This document shows positions 40,113 through 51,602 of a stretch of DNA of 64,000 bases, one piece after another (the stretch's first letter is position 1; the number at the start of each line of letters is the position of its first letter). Made by a program: the position numbers and the translations under genes. The DNA comes from Cyanocohniella sp. LLY (lineage in GTDB: Bacteria > Cyanobacteriota > Cyanobacteriia > Cyanobacteriales > Nostocaceae). Below the pieces are notes generated by a model. That model did not search any database. It was not told the DNA's origin and was given only the letters and a program-made list of their open reading frames with translations. The DNA is taken from contig JAKOMP010000018.1 in assembly GCA_022241785.1 (NCBI GenBank), forward strand, positions 1 through 64,000, read 5' to 3'.

Positions 40113-40397
40113 ACTTTTCTCAAATCCTGATGATAAAAACGGTGTGTCTTGAAAAGGCGAGCAGTCAATAAATTGCCCGTCGTTATTAAAAAACTGTTTA
40201 TATCTCAAGAATAGTAATGAAGTATGAGGAACTTGTGAGGACAATTATATTAATCAATTATTTGTAATTTATATACACAAGCCCCTATGTAATATTCTCG
40301 TTATTGTTACTAAAAGGTTACATATACTGTGACAGACATAGATAAAATTACTCACACCAAATATAAAAAAGGCAGAGGGACATGCGGCGAAGCCCAT

Positions 40398-40429
40398 CCC
40401 AGAAATAATTTTGGAAAATTATTTCTGGG
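40398..40429. repeat. Perfect 32-bp palindrome
   Basis: CCCAGAAATAATTTT and AAAATTATTTCTGGG are perfect 15-bp arms with a 2-bp loop. It lies downstream of glnB and next to a MITE. No T run follows on either strand. Confidence 0.7.
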
Positions 40430-40453
40430 GAAATCCCTAAAAAATAAAATTTA

Positions 40454-40523
40454 ACGTGAGTTCGACATATTTAAGCCCCTCTCCGCGTCGGAGAGGGGTT
40501 GGGGAGAGGTCATCGAACTCAGG
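40454..40523. mobile_element. 70-bp MITE-like element with 9-bp target duplication
   Basis: The ends TGAGTTCGA and TCGAACTCA are inverted; inside, CCCCTCTCC and GGAGAGGGG form a second hairpin. The element is bracketed on both sides by TAAAATTTA (40445-40453 and 40524-40532), a perfect 9-bp duplication. It inserted in the spacer about 70 bp from the glnB 3' end. Confidence 0.75.
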
Positions 40524-40590
40524 TAAAATTTAGGGTCTAATTCGCTATAGATTACTGGGGATACAGTAGAATCTACCGAATTACCGTAGC

Positions 40591-40941
<351 letters not shown>

Positions 40942-40990
40942 TTACTTCTTATAGGATAGGTTCGTTTATATATCTAACCAGATATACTGT

Positions 40991-41021
40991 CTGAGAATGT
41001 TACCATTGGCGCTATTCTCAG
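40991..41021. promoter_or_regulatory. Long-spaced dyad upstream of glnB
   Basis: CTGAGAAT and ATTCTCAG form perfect 8-bp arms separated by 15 bp. It lies 62-92 bp before the glnB start. A role as operator or upstream activator site is inferred. No good NtcA match was found. Confidence 0.4.
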
Positions 41022-41158
41022 AAAATAGTAAAAATTGCAACTTTTTTTAAAACTGTATGTGTCCTGATGATGTATTTCTGGCACATAAATGAGTTCCACT
41101 TGGGAGTTCCTGAGTGACTAACAAAAAATAAAAGCTTTCAAAAGTCAGGGGATTATAA

Positions 41159-41770
41159 CTAACGATTGTGATGTTCAAACAAGGGACGCACAATCAAATA
41201 CCCAGCACCAAAAGCGGTGAGCATGATTAACAAGATAGTGATAGCTAACCACCAGCCACTAAATTCTTTTACTTTTGTCTCCATCGGAGAATAATAGCGG
41301 ACTTCTTGCTCTTCTATGAAGACTGGTTCTGGCATAGGGTAATTTATTTCCTCTATAGGCACAGAAAAGTTAGATTTATGGCTTTTGCTTTTTGGGGCTT
41401 CAGTAACCACAGGTGAACGTGGACGGGGAGCCGGCTGAGGTTGACGAGTTTCCTTGACTGGTTTTTTTGCTGGAGTTTTTACTTCATGAGTCGTATGGGC
41501 AGTTTGCTGAGAACTCGGCTGAGGATGAAAATCGACAAGTTTTTGCAGGTGGCTAAAAGACTGGGCTACTTTGGTAATTTCTTGGCGTAGTAGTTGATTT
41601 GCCTGCTCTAGTTGCTGATTTTGGACGGTGAGAGCATCTAATTTCGCCTGTGTTGAATGTAACTCTGTTGCTAATTCCCGGTATACGGACAGAGGCACAG
41701 TAGGGGAGTGAGTTTGGGGAGTTGGTGGTTTTGGTGGATTGCGGTGAACAGAACTTGGGGTTGTTCGCAT
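41159..41770 (-). CDS. Coiled-coil membrane-anchored hypothetical protein
   Basis: 203 residues from the ATG at 41770; a longer frame starts at 41824. A coiled coil near 37-75 (LATELHSTQAKLDALTVQNQ) is followed by a Pro/Lys-rich linker and a single C-terminal membrane segment (LAITILLIMLTAFGAGYLI, near residue 180). The layout is a tail-anchored protein with a cytoplasmic coiled coil. No family recognised. Confidence 0.55.
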   Translation of the reverse strand: MRTTPSSVHRNPPKPPTPQTHSPTVPLSVYRELATELHSTQAKLDALTVQNQQLEQANQLLRQEITKVAQSFSHLQKLVDFHPQPSSQQTAHTTHEVKTPAKKPVKETRQPQPAPRPRSPVVTEAPKSKSHKSNFSVPIEEINYPMPEPVFIEEQEVRYYSPMETKVKEFSGWWLAITILLIMLTAFGAGYLIVRPLFEHHNR

Positions 41771-41947
41771 TAGTGACCTGGTATCAAAAATTAAGTTTAT
41801 GAGATCGTACAGAGATGCTAACAAAGTCTAGCAATCTCGGAAACTAGCCCAAGAATAATTGATAAATGCTCAGACAGCAAAGATTTTTAATTTACTGGGA
41901 AATATCTCAGTAATCAGTGGTTAGCAGCTATGGCTGCTGACGGTGAA

Positions 41948-42769
41948 TTATGGTTGTAACAAAGGAAAAAAGTGTCCTACAGGCCCTTGCCCTTTGCCGA
42001 TATCTAAGGCGTAAGTCAGAGCATGAGTGACATAGTTTTTTGCTTGTTGTACTGCTGGCCACAAGTCCATACCCATTGCCAAATTAGCTGCGATCGCAGC
42101 TGATAATGTACAACCAGTACCATGAGTATTTTGAGTATCTACTTGTTGTGTAATCAAAGTTTCCAGCTTTTGCCCATCAAACCAGATATCAACACCACGG
42201 GAGTTACCCTGCATTCCTCCACCCTTAACTAATACAGCTTTCACTCGGAGATTTCGGTGTATGGTTTGAGCTGCGGCCCGCATATCGTCTAGGGAATTAA
42301 TGGGGAACCCACTTAAAATCTGTGCTTCATAGCGATTTGGCGTGACAATAGCGGCTTGGGGAATCAAAGCATGACGCAATGTCTTGACCGCATCATCATC
42401 AATCAATTGCGCTCCTGTGCGTGATACCATCACTGGATCAACAACTAAGTTTTGAATTGCTAATGCTTCGACTTGTTGGGCAACAGCAGAGATAATTTCT
42501 TGGTTCAGCAACATTCCTGTTTTTGCAGCTTGGACACCAATATCTTCTACCACCGCTTGAATTTGGGCTACTACCGCCTCTGTGGGCATAGCGTCAACCC
42601 GTCTTACCTCTAAAGTATTTTGTGCCGTCACACAGGTAATAGCGCTAGTACCGTGGACACAATGAAAAGCAAAGGTGCGTAAATCAGCTTGAATACCTGC
42701 ACCACCACCGCTATCCGAACCAGCAATGGTTAAAGCAACAGGTGTGGGAGATTTTGTGGTGGAGTTCAT
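41948..42769 (-). CDS. thiD: Hydroxymethylpyrimidine/phosphomethylpyrimidine kinase
   Basis: 273 residues, the usual ThiD length. Motifs: ALTIAGSDSGGGAGIQADLRTF, CVTAQNT, DPVMVSRTGAQL and THGTGCTLSAAIAANLAMG (ATP and catalytic Asp/Thr-Gly-Thr region). It phosphorylates HMP in thiamine synthesis. No TPP riboswitch was seen upstream. Confidence 0.93.
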   Translation of the reverse strand: MNSTTKSPTPVALTIAGSDSGGGAGIQADLRTFAFHCVHGTSAITCVTAQNTLEVRRVDAMPTEAVVAQIQAVVEDIGVQAAKTGMLLNQEIISAVAQQVEALAIQNLVVDPVMVSRTGAQLIDDDAVKTLRHALIPQAAIVTPNRYEAQILSGFPINSLDDMRAAAQTIHRNLRVKAVLVKGGGMQGNSRGVDIWFDGQKLETLITQQVDTQNTHGTGCTLSAAIAANLAMGMDLWPAVQQAKNYVTHALTYALDIGKGQGPVGHFFPLLQP

Positions 42770-42774
42770 ATGAG

Positions 42775-42868
42775 TAGTGGGGGAATGGGGGGATGAGGAG
42801 ATAGGGGGGATGGGGGGATGGAAGTATTTTCGTTCTTGTCCACTCCCTACTCCCTACTCCCCTCTTAG
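42775..42868. repeat. G-rich and C-rich short tandem repeats
   Basis: GTGGGGGAATGGGGGGATG-type repeats, then CCACTCCCTACTCCCTACTC, filling the spacer between thiD and the 42959 gene. The two halves are roughly complementary and could fold on each other. Confidence 0.65.
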
Positions 42869-42958
42869 TGTATTTATATACTTTTAAGGGCACGGTCAGA
42901 CCGTACCCTTATTGGTTAGAAGCTTCTTGATTTCAAAAGTTTTTCTTTTACAGTAATA

Positions 42959-43603
42959 TTAATACTTCTGTAAAATTCCAGACAAAGAATTTTGTTTACG
43001 TATATCCATCAACTCTGCCAAAGATTCTTTTCTTTGATCTAGTGGATGCCTATGTTCTGTGGGCAGAACTGTCACCAAAGTTCTGGGTTTGGGCCGCATG
43101 GCGTGAATGGGCCTTAATGGTTGCCTGGGCACAAAAACTGGCGGATTTTTTAAAGCTGCTGGCTCCCATGTTGGACGCTCGCCTGGTGTCAAGGGTATGG
43201 GTTGACGTTGGCGTTTGATCGGTTTGCGGACTTTTTGACGCTGTTTAGGAAGGTTGAGTAACCGGACAATGATGAAGCAACCACTCCCACAACTGAGGGC
43301 GATCGCAAATACCATCCATAAAGGTGTAGGATTGCTATTCTCAGAGGGTGTTGTGATTGGTGTTTCCACTACAGCCGGAATTTCTTCTATTTCTGCTGTG
43401 TCCGCATTGCCAGCATAACCCAAGCTATATAAGGCTAAAGCCGCAGATCCCATAAGCATTGTTAACAATCCAGCTAACAATAGCAGTGGGTGGCGTGTAA
43501 GCATATAGATAAACATGTTGGAGCTACCTATTAGTCCAGATCCACTGTGGGGCAGGTCTGGGACTTTTATTAGCTCTTGCTGTACGCTCTGACTATGTTC
43601 CAT
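42959..43603 (-). CDS. Membrane protein with basic C-terminal tail
   Basis: 214 residues. Two membrane segments occur at about 35-60 (HPLLLLAGLLTMLMGSAAL) and 93-115 (PLWMVFAIALSCGSGCFIIV), followed by a Lys/Arg/Pro-rich tail (RQKVRKPIKRQRQPIPLTPG). No family recognised. The basic tail may bind nucleic acid or membrane phosphates; that is speculation. Confidence 0.55.
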   Translation of the reverse strand: MEHSQSVQQELIKVPDLPHSGSGLIGSSNMFIYMLTRHPLLLLAGLLTMLMGSAALALYSLGYAGNADTAEIEEIPAVVETPITTPSENSNPTPLWMVFAIALSCGSGCFIIVRLLNLPKQRQKVRKPIKRQRQPIPLTPGERPTWEPAALKNPPVFVPRQPLRPIHAMRPKPRTLVTVLPTEHRHPLDQRKESLAELMDIRKQNSLSGILQKY

Positions 43604-43772
43604 GATTACTTTCAGATTTGTACCCCTCTAGCCCATGATTGTACTGGAGGAGTTAAGCATCAGGTATCCGTAGCCAGATTTCGGAATTCAGTAGCTTTTT
43701 TTTGGCTGCATAGGCTACTAAATCCGATACTTTTTGTCAAAATAACTGCTTTTAGTGGGATTGTTCTGGGGT

Positions 43773-44846
43773 TTATGATTTTGATTCGTGACTAGAATGT
43801 CTTTCTAAAGCTAATTGAATCAACCGATCAACTAACTCAGAAAATGGGATGCCGCTATAGCCCCACATTTGAGGGTACATGCTAGTAGCAGTAAAGCCTG
43901 GAAAGGTGTTGATTTCATTAATTAATACTTCCCCTGTGGCTTCTACGTAGAAAAAGTCTACTCTTGCTAACCCGGCTGCGTCAACAGCTGCAAAGGCTTG
44001 TAATGCCATTTCCTGAATTTGGCTAATAATGGCATCTGGGAGAGGCGCAGGTATCAGTAAATCTGCTTTACCGACAGTATATTTAGTTTCATAATCATAA
44101 AAGTCACTGTTAAAGGTAATCTCACCTACGATAGAGGCTTGAGTTTGATCATTACCTAATACGGCACATTCGACTTCTCTAGCAACTACGCCTGCTTCGA
44201 CGATGATCCGGCGATCATAACTAGCTGCATTATCTAAAGCCGCTTCTAATTCAGAGCGCGATCGCACTTTGGCAATACCCACTGATGAACCTAAGTTAGC
44301 AGGTTTAACAAAACTGGGATAGCCTAAAGCCGCCTCAATTTCATCGCATAATTTCGGGAATACACAAGGATTCGACCAAACTTGCGCTCTTGTCAACGCC
44401 TGATATTTCACCTGGGGTAATCCTGCTTGGTCAAATGCCATTTTCATGGCAATCTTATCCATACCCAGTGCTGAACCTAACACCCCAGAACCGACAAAAG
44501 GAACTTGCATCAAGGTAAGTAATCCCTGAATCGTCCCGTCTTCACCGTTAGGGCCGTGGAGAATGGGAAACCAAACATCCACTTCCGTAACTTGATCAGG
44601 ATATTGCCATAAGCCGAGAGGAGAGCTTTGACTTTCTTGGTGGGGAATGCCAGACTCTAGAACTTGTTGAGGTACTTCCCCGCCTAACCAGCACCCATCT
44701 TTTTGGATATAAAAAGGCAGAATTTCGTACTTATTAGCATTTTCCTCTGCACTTAAAGCCTTAGCGATCGCCCGTGCTGAACTAATAGAAACCTCATGCT
44801 CACCTGAACGACCACCAAACAGTAGTCCCACCCGTAATTTAGTCAT
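43773..44846 (-). CDS. ddl: D-alanine--D-alanine ligase
   Basis: 357 residues from the ATG at 44846, preceded by GAGGTAC; an upstream extension is less likely. Motifs: [38 protein letters not shown] and [21 protein letters not shown]-grasp enzyme making D-Ala-D-Ala for peptidoglycan precursors. The length and sequence fit normal Ddl rather than a resistance ligase. Confidence 0.95.
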   Translation of the reverse strand: MTKLRVGLLFGGRSGEHEVSISSARAIAKALSAEENANKYEILPFYIQKDGCWLGGEVPQQVLESGIPHQESQSSPLGLWQYPDQVTEVDVWFPILHGPNGEDGTIQGLLTLMQVPFVGSGVLGSALGMDKIAMKMAFDQAGLPQVKYQALTRAQVWSNPCVFPKLCDEIEAALGYPSFVKPANLGSSVGIAKVRSRSELEAALDNAASYDRRIIVEAGVVAREVECAVLGNDQTQASIVGEITFNSDFYDYETKYTVGKADLLIPAPLPDAIISQIQEMALQAFAAVDAAGLARVDFFYVEATGEVLINEINTFPGFTATSMYPQMWGYSGIPFSELVDRLIQLALERHSSHESKS

Positions 44847-44886
44847 TTTGAGTACCTCTACATTCCTCAAGCAGATAGCGTATCAC

Positions 44887-44989
44887 AAGAGGAAGGGATA
44901 AGGGGATAAGGGGACAAGGGGAGTGGGGGACAAGGGGATAAAGGGACAAGGGGACAAGGGGACAAGGGGACAAGGGGACAAGGGGATAA
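44887..44989. repeat. GGGGACAAG nonamer tandem repeat
   Basis: At least ten tandem or near-tandem units of GGGGACAAG with GGGGATAAG variants, ending near 44989. It sits between ddl and the next minus-strand gene. Copy number probably varies by slippage. Confidence 0.85.
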
Positions 44990-45011
44990 GAACAAAAATA
45001 CTTCCTCTCTT

Positions 45012-45479
45012 CTATTCTCCATTTCTTTCTCGTGTCAAACTATCAATAGCGTCACCCAAGGCGGTAGTGAGGCTTTGGCGAGTTTGGGCGTGATTTTCTT
45101 GCTCGGTTTTCAAGGCTTGCTGTAGGCGATCGCGTTCTTTCATAATGGCGATTAGTTTGGTTTGCAAGTCTTCTATGGATTGGATTTGCTGAATTTTTTG
45201 TTGGGCTTCTGTGCTGGCTTTGCCGTCAACGAGTATATCGGTTTCTAGTCCCTTGAGTTGGTGTATCTCTGCTTTGAGGGAGGCGATGGCTTGTTGGGCT
45301 AAATTAGCATCTGTGCGGCGTTGTTCTGCTTCGGTGTTATAGAGTTTACGCCATTTTTGGGCGCTCTCCCAAGCCGTATGGCGATCGTGCTGCTGTTCTA
45401 CTAGTTGTTGCTTGAGTGTTTGGATTTCTGTCAACCACTGTTGTGTTAAGGCTGTGCTTTGATCAATACTTTCCGTCAT
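45012..45479 (-). CDS. Coiled-coil hypothetical protein
   Basis: 155 residues, almost entirely helical with heptad-like Gln/Leu/Lys content (IQTLKQQLVEQQHDRHTAWE, LQTKLIAIMKERDRLQQALK). No enzyme motif or membrane segment. Probably a cytosolic scaffold or cytoskeletal-type protein; family not recognised. Lies upstream of radC, divergent from it. Confidence 0.6.
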   Translation of the reverse strand: MTESIDQSTALTQQWLTEIQTLKQQLVEQQHDRHTAWESAQKWRKLYNTEAEQRRTDANLAQQAIASLKAEIHQLKGLETDILVDGKASTEAQQKIQQIQSIEDLQTKLIAIMKERDRLQQALKTEQENHAQTRQSLTTALGDAIDSLTRERNGE

Positions 45480-45668
45480 ATTAATGCTCTTTTATATACT
45501 AGGATTTCAGTATTTATCAGAAAATGGCGTCATTAGCTAAGATACAGTTATCACATTGACTGGCAATTCTCAAAGATTAAAGATTTTTTCCTGAAGAGAT
45601 GATTTGCAGCGTAAACAAGGGATAACTAAAGATAGTTCCTTCTAAGTGACTATTCTCTTAGTTGTTCT

Positions 45669-46400
45669 ATGACCTATTGCCTCAGAATTGCCGATATCCC
45701 CACCAATGAGCGTCCGCGTGAGCGTTTGATGACCCACGGCCCCAAAATTTTAGCTACAGCTGAGTTAATTGCTATTCTTTTAGGTACTGGTCAAGGGCCA
45801 GGAAAACTGTCAGCCGTGGGTTTGGGTCAATATATCCTACAAGAATTGAGTAAACACCAACGTGATCCCTTGGCAGTTCTGCGAGAAGTTACCCCGGCGG
45901 AATTAATGCAAATTCCTGGTATTGGCCCAGCAAAAGCCACAACTATTTTAGCGGCAATTGAATTAGGTAAGCGTGCCTTTCAATTTCGTCCCACAGACAG
46001 TATACCTATTGATAACCCCATTGTGGCTGCGGCTGCACTCAGTCAAGACCTGATGTGGCAAACACAAGAACGTTTTGCTGTGTTGCTGTTAGATGTCAAA
46101 AATCGCTTATTAGGAACTCAAGTAATTACCATCGGCACTGCCACAGAAACTTTAGCATCTCCCCGTGACATTTTTCGAGAAGTCATCCGTCAAGGAGCAA
46201 CACGAGCAATAGTCGCACATAATCACCCTTCAGGTAATGTAGAACCAAGCCAGGAAGATATAGAGTTGACACGCCAATTATTAGCAGGGGCGCAACTTTT
46301 AGGTATTCCATTATTAGATCACTTGATTTTGGGCAATGGTGATTACCAAAGCTTACGTGATATTACAAAATTATGGATTGAGTATCCTCAAGGGGATTAG
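45669..46400 (+). CDS. radC: RadC family JAMM/MPN+ protein
   Basis: 243 residues. A helix-hairpin-helix region ([22 protein letters not shown], about 78-100) precedes the JAMM metal motif [14 protein letters not shown] (about 182-195). RadC-like proteins were once linked to DNA repair, but the role remains unclear. It is intact. Confidence 0.93.
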   Translation: MTYCLRIADIPTNERPRERLMTHGPKILATAELIAILLGTGQGPGKLSAVGLGQYILQELSKHQRDPLAVLREVTPAELMQIPGIGPAKATTILAAIELGKRAFQFRPTDSIPIDNPIVAAAALSQDLMWQTQERFAVLLLDVKNRLLGTQVITIGTATETLASPRDIFREVIRQGATRAIVAHNHPSGNVEPSQEDIELTRQLLAGAQLLGIPLLDHLILGNGDYQSLRDITKLWIEYPQGD

Positions 46401-46506
46401 ATGACAAATTTTGCTGGCGTAAGTCCTGTAGCCAACACGATTACTTATAATCAATGTTTGCGCTCGTTATATCAATGGTAAGTTACTGTATAAAGGATAA
46501 ACAGAA

Positions 46507-46761
46507 ATGCACAGTATTAAATTAAAGAAGCGTGTCGGTGCAGATGGAGTTTTACATTTAGATATCCCAGTGGGAATAACAGATAAAGAAGTTGAAATCA
46601 TGGTAATTTATCAACCACTAGAAACATCACTTCAGCAAAAAACACCAGAGCAAAGCGGCTGGATACCTGGTTTTTTTGAAGAGGTAATTGGTGGTTGGGT
46701 AGGAGAACCCCTAGAACGACCAGAACAGGGAGATTATGAAAATAGGGAGCAGCTATTTTGA
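46507..46761 (+). CDS. Antitoxin of a VapBC-type pair
   Basis: 84 residues. The N-terminal part (IKLKKRVGADGVLHLDIPVGI) resembles AbrB-like or cyanobacterial antitoxin beginnings, and the C-terminal part is the toxin-binding tail (EEVIGGWVGEPLERPEQGDY). Its stop overlaps the toxin start, as in toxin-antitoxin operons. Assigned mainly by its position. Confidence 0.72.
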   Translation: MHSIKLKKRVGADGVLHLDIPVGITDKEVEIMVIYQPLETSLQQKTPEQSGWIPGFFEEVIGGWVGEPLERPEQGDYENREQLF

Positions 46762-47165
46762 CTTGTCTGCTCGATTCAAATGTTTGTATTCGCTTAATAA
46801 ATAACAGCAGTCTTGCGGTAACAAATCGGCTAGTATCACTACAACCAAACGATATTGTAATCTCTACGATAACCCAATTAGAACTTTACTATGGTGCTTA
46901 CCGTAGCAGACAACAGGAGAGAAATTTAGCAATATTGCAACGTTTTTTTAGTCAATTTACTATTATACCTTTAGACCCAGAAGCCGCGAGGATAGCAGGG
47001 AAAATTCGGGCTGAATTGGCAGCTAGCGGTAAGCCGATTGCCCCATATGATGTGCAGATTGCTGCTATTGCAATAGCGAATAATTTAATATTAGTTACAC
47101 ATAATACACGGGAATTTAATCGTGTGAATGGGTTGCAAATTGAAGATTGGGAGGAAGAAATTTGA
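46758..47165 (+). CDS. vapC: VapC-type PIN-domain toxin
   Basis: 135 residues from a TTG start that overlaps the antitoxin stop in TTGA. PIN residues: LDSNVCIRL (Asp), TQLELYYG (Glu), PYDVQIAAIAIANNLILVTHN (Asp) and NTREFNRV. PIN toxins are ribonucleases that cut tRNA or rRNA and are blocked by the partner. The start codon should be confirmed, as no ATG is available at the N-terminus. Confidence 0.85.
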   Translation: MTCLLDSNVCIRLINNSSLAVTNRLVSLQPNDIVISTITQLELYYGAYRSRQQERNLAILQRFFSQFTIIPLDPEAARIAGKIRAELAASGKPIAPYDVQIAAIAIANNLILVTHNTREFNRVNGLQIEDWEEEI

Positions 47166-47296
47166 ACATTGATGAATTAGCAGAACTACTGTTCGATTAA
47201 AACAGGAAATTTACCAAACTTCTCACGGATACCAGTCCCCAAAAAAAAGGGATAAGCAAAATGCCTATCCCCCAAAAGTCAATTAATCAACGAATA

Positions 47297-49077
<1,781 letters not shown>

Positions 49078-50883
49078 GTGCGCTTTCAATTTTTGGCGAT
49101 CGCAAAGCAAGTCTTGTGGCCTAATTTTGCTTCTCTCAAGCAGAAACAGGCATGGAGGGAAGAAAATTGCTTAGGTAACATCCGGACTTTCGCCAAGGGC
49201 GTCCCCAACTTGGACGCATCCCATAAAGCCTCCCCATCACTAGTTAGACGAGTGCAACCTAAACGCCGTCTGGGTAGGGGTGTAATGTTGACCATTGCAG
49301 GTTCAATGGCTGTGGCTGTTGTACCTATGTCCACAGCTACGGCTCAATTGCCCATAAATTTAGCTCCCAACACTTTTACTAGCGATGCAGATACTCGAAT
49401 TGTATCTGGGTGGATTTATTTGGATGGAAGACCATTATTTCAAATAGCGGCAACAAGAAGTAGTCTTTCTGAGCGGTCGCGGAATATCCAACAAAATCTC
49501 AATCAAATCCGTCAAAATTACGTCAGGTCTTCTACAGAAGCACCCAACATCACGCAGAGCGTCTTAAATGGATTACCAGTCATTTATGTTGATGAGCGAT
49601 ACTTAATGACTGTTACTACCGAAGATGCCAGACTAAGAGGGCAAGATTCACCAGCTGTCACGGCCACTCAAATCACCGAACAGTTGAAAGAATCTTTGCA
49701 ATTAGCCAGAGAAGAACGACAAACTCCATTTTTAATCAACCGAGGTCAGATTGCTGGTGGGGTTGTATTGCTAGTACTTGTCATCAGTGGAGGAGTCAAT
49801 TATTTCCAGCACCATTCCAAACATCACTCCAAACAACCTATTTTCCCACTTTCTATCAAAGCTCAACAAATCACAACTCAACTCAATGAACAGCAACATC
49901 AACACATTGAAGATATCAAGAAAAGACTGTTTCAATTAACTCAAATAGGAATTTGGGGCAGTGGATTTGTGTTCATCTTGGGTTTATTTCCCTATACACG
50001 GATATTTCAGGTAGGGATTCTCTCATTTGCTCAAATTCCTTTACGGGTTGGTGTAGTGCTGTTAGGAACTTATGTGGCGATCCGTTTCACCTATGCCCTG
50101 ATTGACCAGTTCACTTCTACTTTGATTAGCAGTGGTGCTTTATTAACTTCAGACACTTCGGAACGGATGCAACTGCGAGTGTCCACGTTTTCTGGTGTGA
50201 CTAAAAGCATTACTACTGGTATCTGGCTAGGAATTGGCATTTTATTAGCCTTAGTTTCATTGGGTATAGACATTGTGCCTCTACTCGCAGGTGCTAGTTT
50301 AATTGGTGTGGCAGTTTCCCTTGCTTCTCAAAACTTAATTAAAGACGCGATTAACGGTTTTTTGGTGATTATAGAAGACCAGTATGCCTTGGGCGATGTC
50401 ATTAATGTGGGAGATGTAGGAGGCTTAGTAGAAAATCTCAATTTGCGGATGACTCAGTTACGGGATGCTGAGGGACGCTTGATTACGATTCCCAACAGTG
50501 AAATTAGAATTGTTGCCAACCTTTCTAGCCGTTGGTCACGTGCCGATTTAACTATTCCAGTTGCCTATCAAGCCAATATTGATGATGCTTTACAGCTAAT
50601 TAAAGATGTGGCTATGGAGATGAATCAAGATCCAGTATGGAAACATAAAATCATCGCACCACCTGAAGTTTTGGGAATAGATGACTTTGGGGTGCGTGGT
50701 TTGATGATTCGTGTCTGGATTAAAACGCAGCCACTCAAACAATGGGACGTGGGACGAGAGTATCGCCGACGCTTAAAAGTCACTTTGGATAAAGCCGGCA
50801 TTTCTATTCCTGCGCCTCAACAAGATATTTGGGTCAACGATGCTCATTTACTGGGCGCGCAAACAAATGGTAAAGCAGAGTAG
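49078..50883 (+). CDS. MscS-family mechanosensitive channel
   Basis: 601 residues from GTG, preceded by AAGGAGG. A long basic N-terminal extension (1-70) is followed by a signal-like segment (LTIAGSMAVAVVPMSTATA). A periplasmic domain covers about 90-215. A first membrane helix (about 221-235) and several more at about 300-430 follow. The MscS core contains GVAVSLASQNLIKDAINGFLVIIEDQYALGDVI, and the beta domain TIPNSEIRIVANLSSRWSR. It probably releases solutes on osmotic downshock. The N-terminal extension includes a short palindrome (GCGTCC/GGACGC). Confidence 0.9.
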   Translation: MRFQFLAIAKQVLWPNFASLKQKQAWREENCLGNIRTFAKGVPNLDASHKASPSLVRRVQPKRRLGRGVMLTIAGSMAVAVVPMSTATAQLPINLAPNTFTSDADTRIVSGWIYLDGRPLFQIAATRSSLSERSRNIQQNLNQIRQNYVRSSTEAPNITQSVLNGLPVIYVDERYLMTVTTEDARLRGQDSPAVTATQITEQLKESLQLAREERQTPFLINRGQIAGGVVLLVLVISGGVNYFQHHSKHHSKQPIFPLSIKAQQITTQLNEQQHQHIEDIKKRLFQLTQIGIWGSGFVFILGLFPYTRIFQVGILSFAQIPLRVGVVLLGTYVAIRFTYALIDQFTSTLISSGALLTSDTSERMQLRVSTFSGVTKSITTGIWLGIGILLALVSLGIDIVPLLAGASLIGVAVSLASQNLIKDAINGFLVIIEDQYALGDVINVGDVGGLVENLNLRMTQLRDAEGRLITIPNSEIRIVANLSSRWSRADLTIPVAYQANIDDALQLIKDVAMEMNQDPVWKHKIIAPPEVLGIDDFGVRGLMIRVWIKTQPLKQWDVGREYRRRLKVTLDKAGISIPAPQQDIWVNDAHLLGAQTNGKAE

Positions 50884-50888
50884 TTGTT

Positions 50889-51013
50889 CTAACTTTTCAC
50901 GGTATCTGGAAAACCTCTCTCTAAATCTCTCTCCTGCGAGGCGAGAGACTTTGAATTGCTGAGAGCGGAAGTTAGATTTTCCGTGGACTTTTACACATGA
51001 CGTGAAAAGTCAG
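50889..51013 (+). mobile_element. 125-bp MITE, copy 2
   Basis: The ends are CTAACTTTTCACG and CGTGAAAAGTCAG. Both sides carry AGTAGTTGTT, a 10-bp duplication (50879-50888 and 51014-51023). The left copy includes the stop codon TAG of the preceding MscS-type gene, so insertion occurred right at the gene end without changing the protein. The sequence is nearly identical to copy 1 (25053), reversed. Confidence 0.85.
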
Positions 51014-51076
51014 AGTAGTTGTTAGGGGCTAGGGGCTAGAGCAAATCTTTCACAACAGCATTTTTCTTCCCATTTA

Positions 51077-51095
51077 AGTACATATGTACTATAAT
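51077..51095 (+). promoter_or_regulatory. Perfect palindromic LexA box overlapping a -10 box
   Basis: AGTACATATGTACT is a perfect palindrome that fits the cyanobacterial LexA consensus RGTACNNNDGTWCB. TATAAT (51090-51095) abuts its last base. The geometry matches that seen upstream of uvrA. It should place the downstream small genes under SOS control. Confidence 0.75.
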
Positions 51096-51177
51096 AAGTA
51101 TAGCCTCCACAAAGCCTAGTCAAGTGCAACGCGGCGATGTGAAAGTCTTCTGGAAGATGGATTCAAGGGTTAAGCCA

Positions 51178-51441
51178 ATGATCAAGCATTACATCCTCAA
51201 CCTCAACCCGACTGCCAAGCACGAATGGGATCGGTGTATATTACGTGACCCGTTGACAGCCAAACGCCCGGAGATTGCTAAATTAATCGCCGAAGCTGTT
51301 GGTGCTGAGACAGGTAGTTATTTAGTAAGTGTGAATATCGAAGTACAAGTTTTGCAAGAAGCTGCGGCACCCCAAGCTGAACAACTCTCGCTGCCATTTC
51401 CAGAGATTAATGTTCTAGCGCAATTGCGGGAAGTGGCCTAA
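51178..51441 (+). CDS. Small hypothetical protein behind a LexA box
   Basis: 87 residues from the ATG at 51178; the frame extends to a GTG at 51124, and an ATG at 51157 is also possible. It runs IKHYILNLNPTAKHEWDRCI, PEIAKLIAEAV and YLVSVNIEVQVLQ. No known family. It is the first gene after the LexA box and is followed on the same strand, after a G-rich repeat, by the 51603 gene. DNA-damage-inducible expression is inferred. Confidence 0.55.
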   Translation: MIKHYILNLNPTAKHEWDRCILRDPLTAKRPEIAKLIAEAVGAETGSYLVSVNIEVQVLQEAAAPQAEQLSLPFPEINVLAQLREVA

Positions 51442-51449
51442 GGGGAAGA

Positions 51450-51510
51450 AGAAGCAGGGAGCGAAGAAGCAGGGGGGCAGGGGGCAGGGTGCAGGGGGGA
51501 AAGATTTTCC
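51450..51510. repeat. G-rich short tandem repeat
   Basis: GAAGAAGCAGGGAGC-type and GGGGGCAGGG-type units, followed at 51535-51580 by a complementary C-rich stretch (CCCCTCATCTCCCCATCCC). Same class as other G-rich spacers here. Confidence 0.65.
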
Positions 51511-51602
51511 GTGAGTACCAACATCTGTGTTTTTCCTCTCCCCCTCATCTCCCCATCCCCCATCTCCCCAGTCCCAATCCCTATTTATAGGAAGGTAATT
51601 TG

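Noticed and set aside
44887-44989. Possible CRISPR array
   Set aside because: The unit is 9 bp in direct tandem with no unique spacers, so it is a simple repeat.
51077-51090. NtcA site at the palindrome before the SOS operon
   Set aside because: The palindrome has GTAC half-sites spaced as in a LexA box; GTA-N8-TAC spacing is not met.
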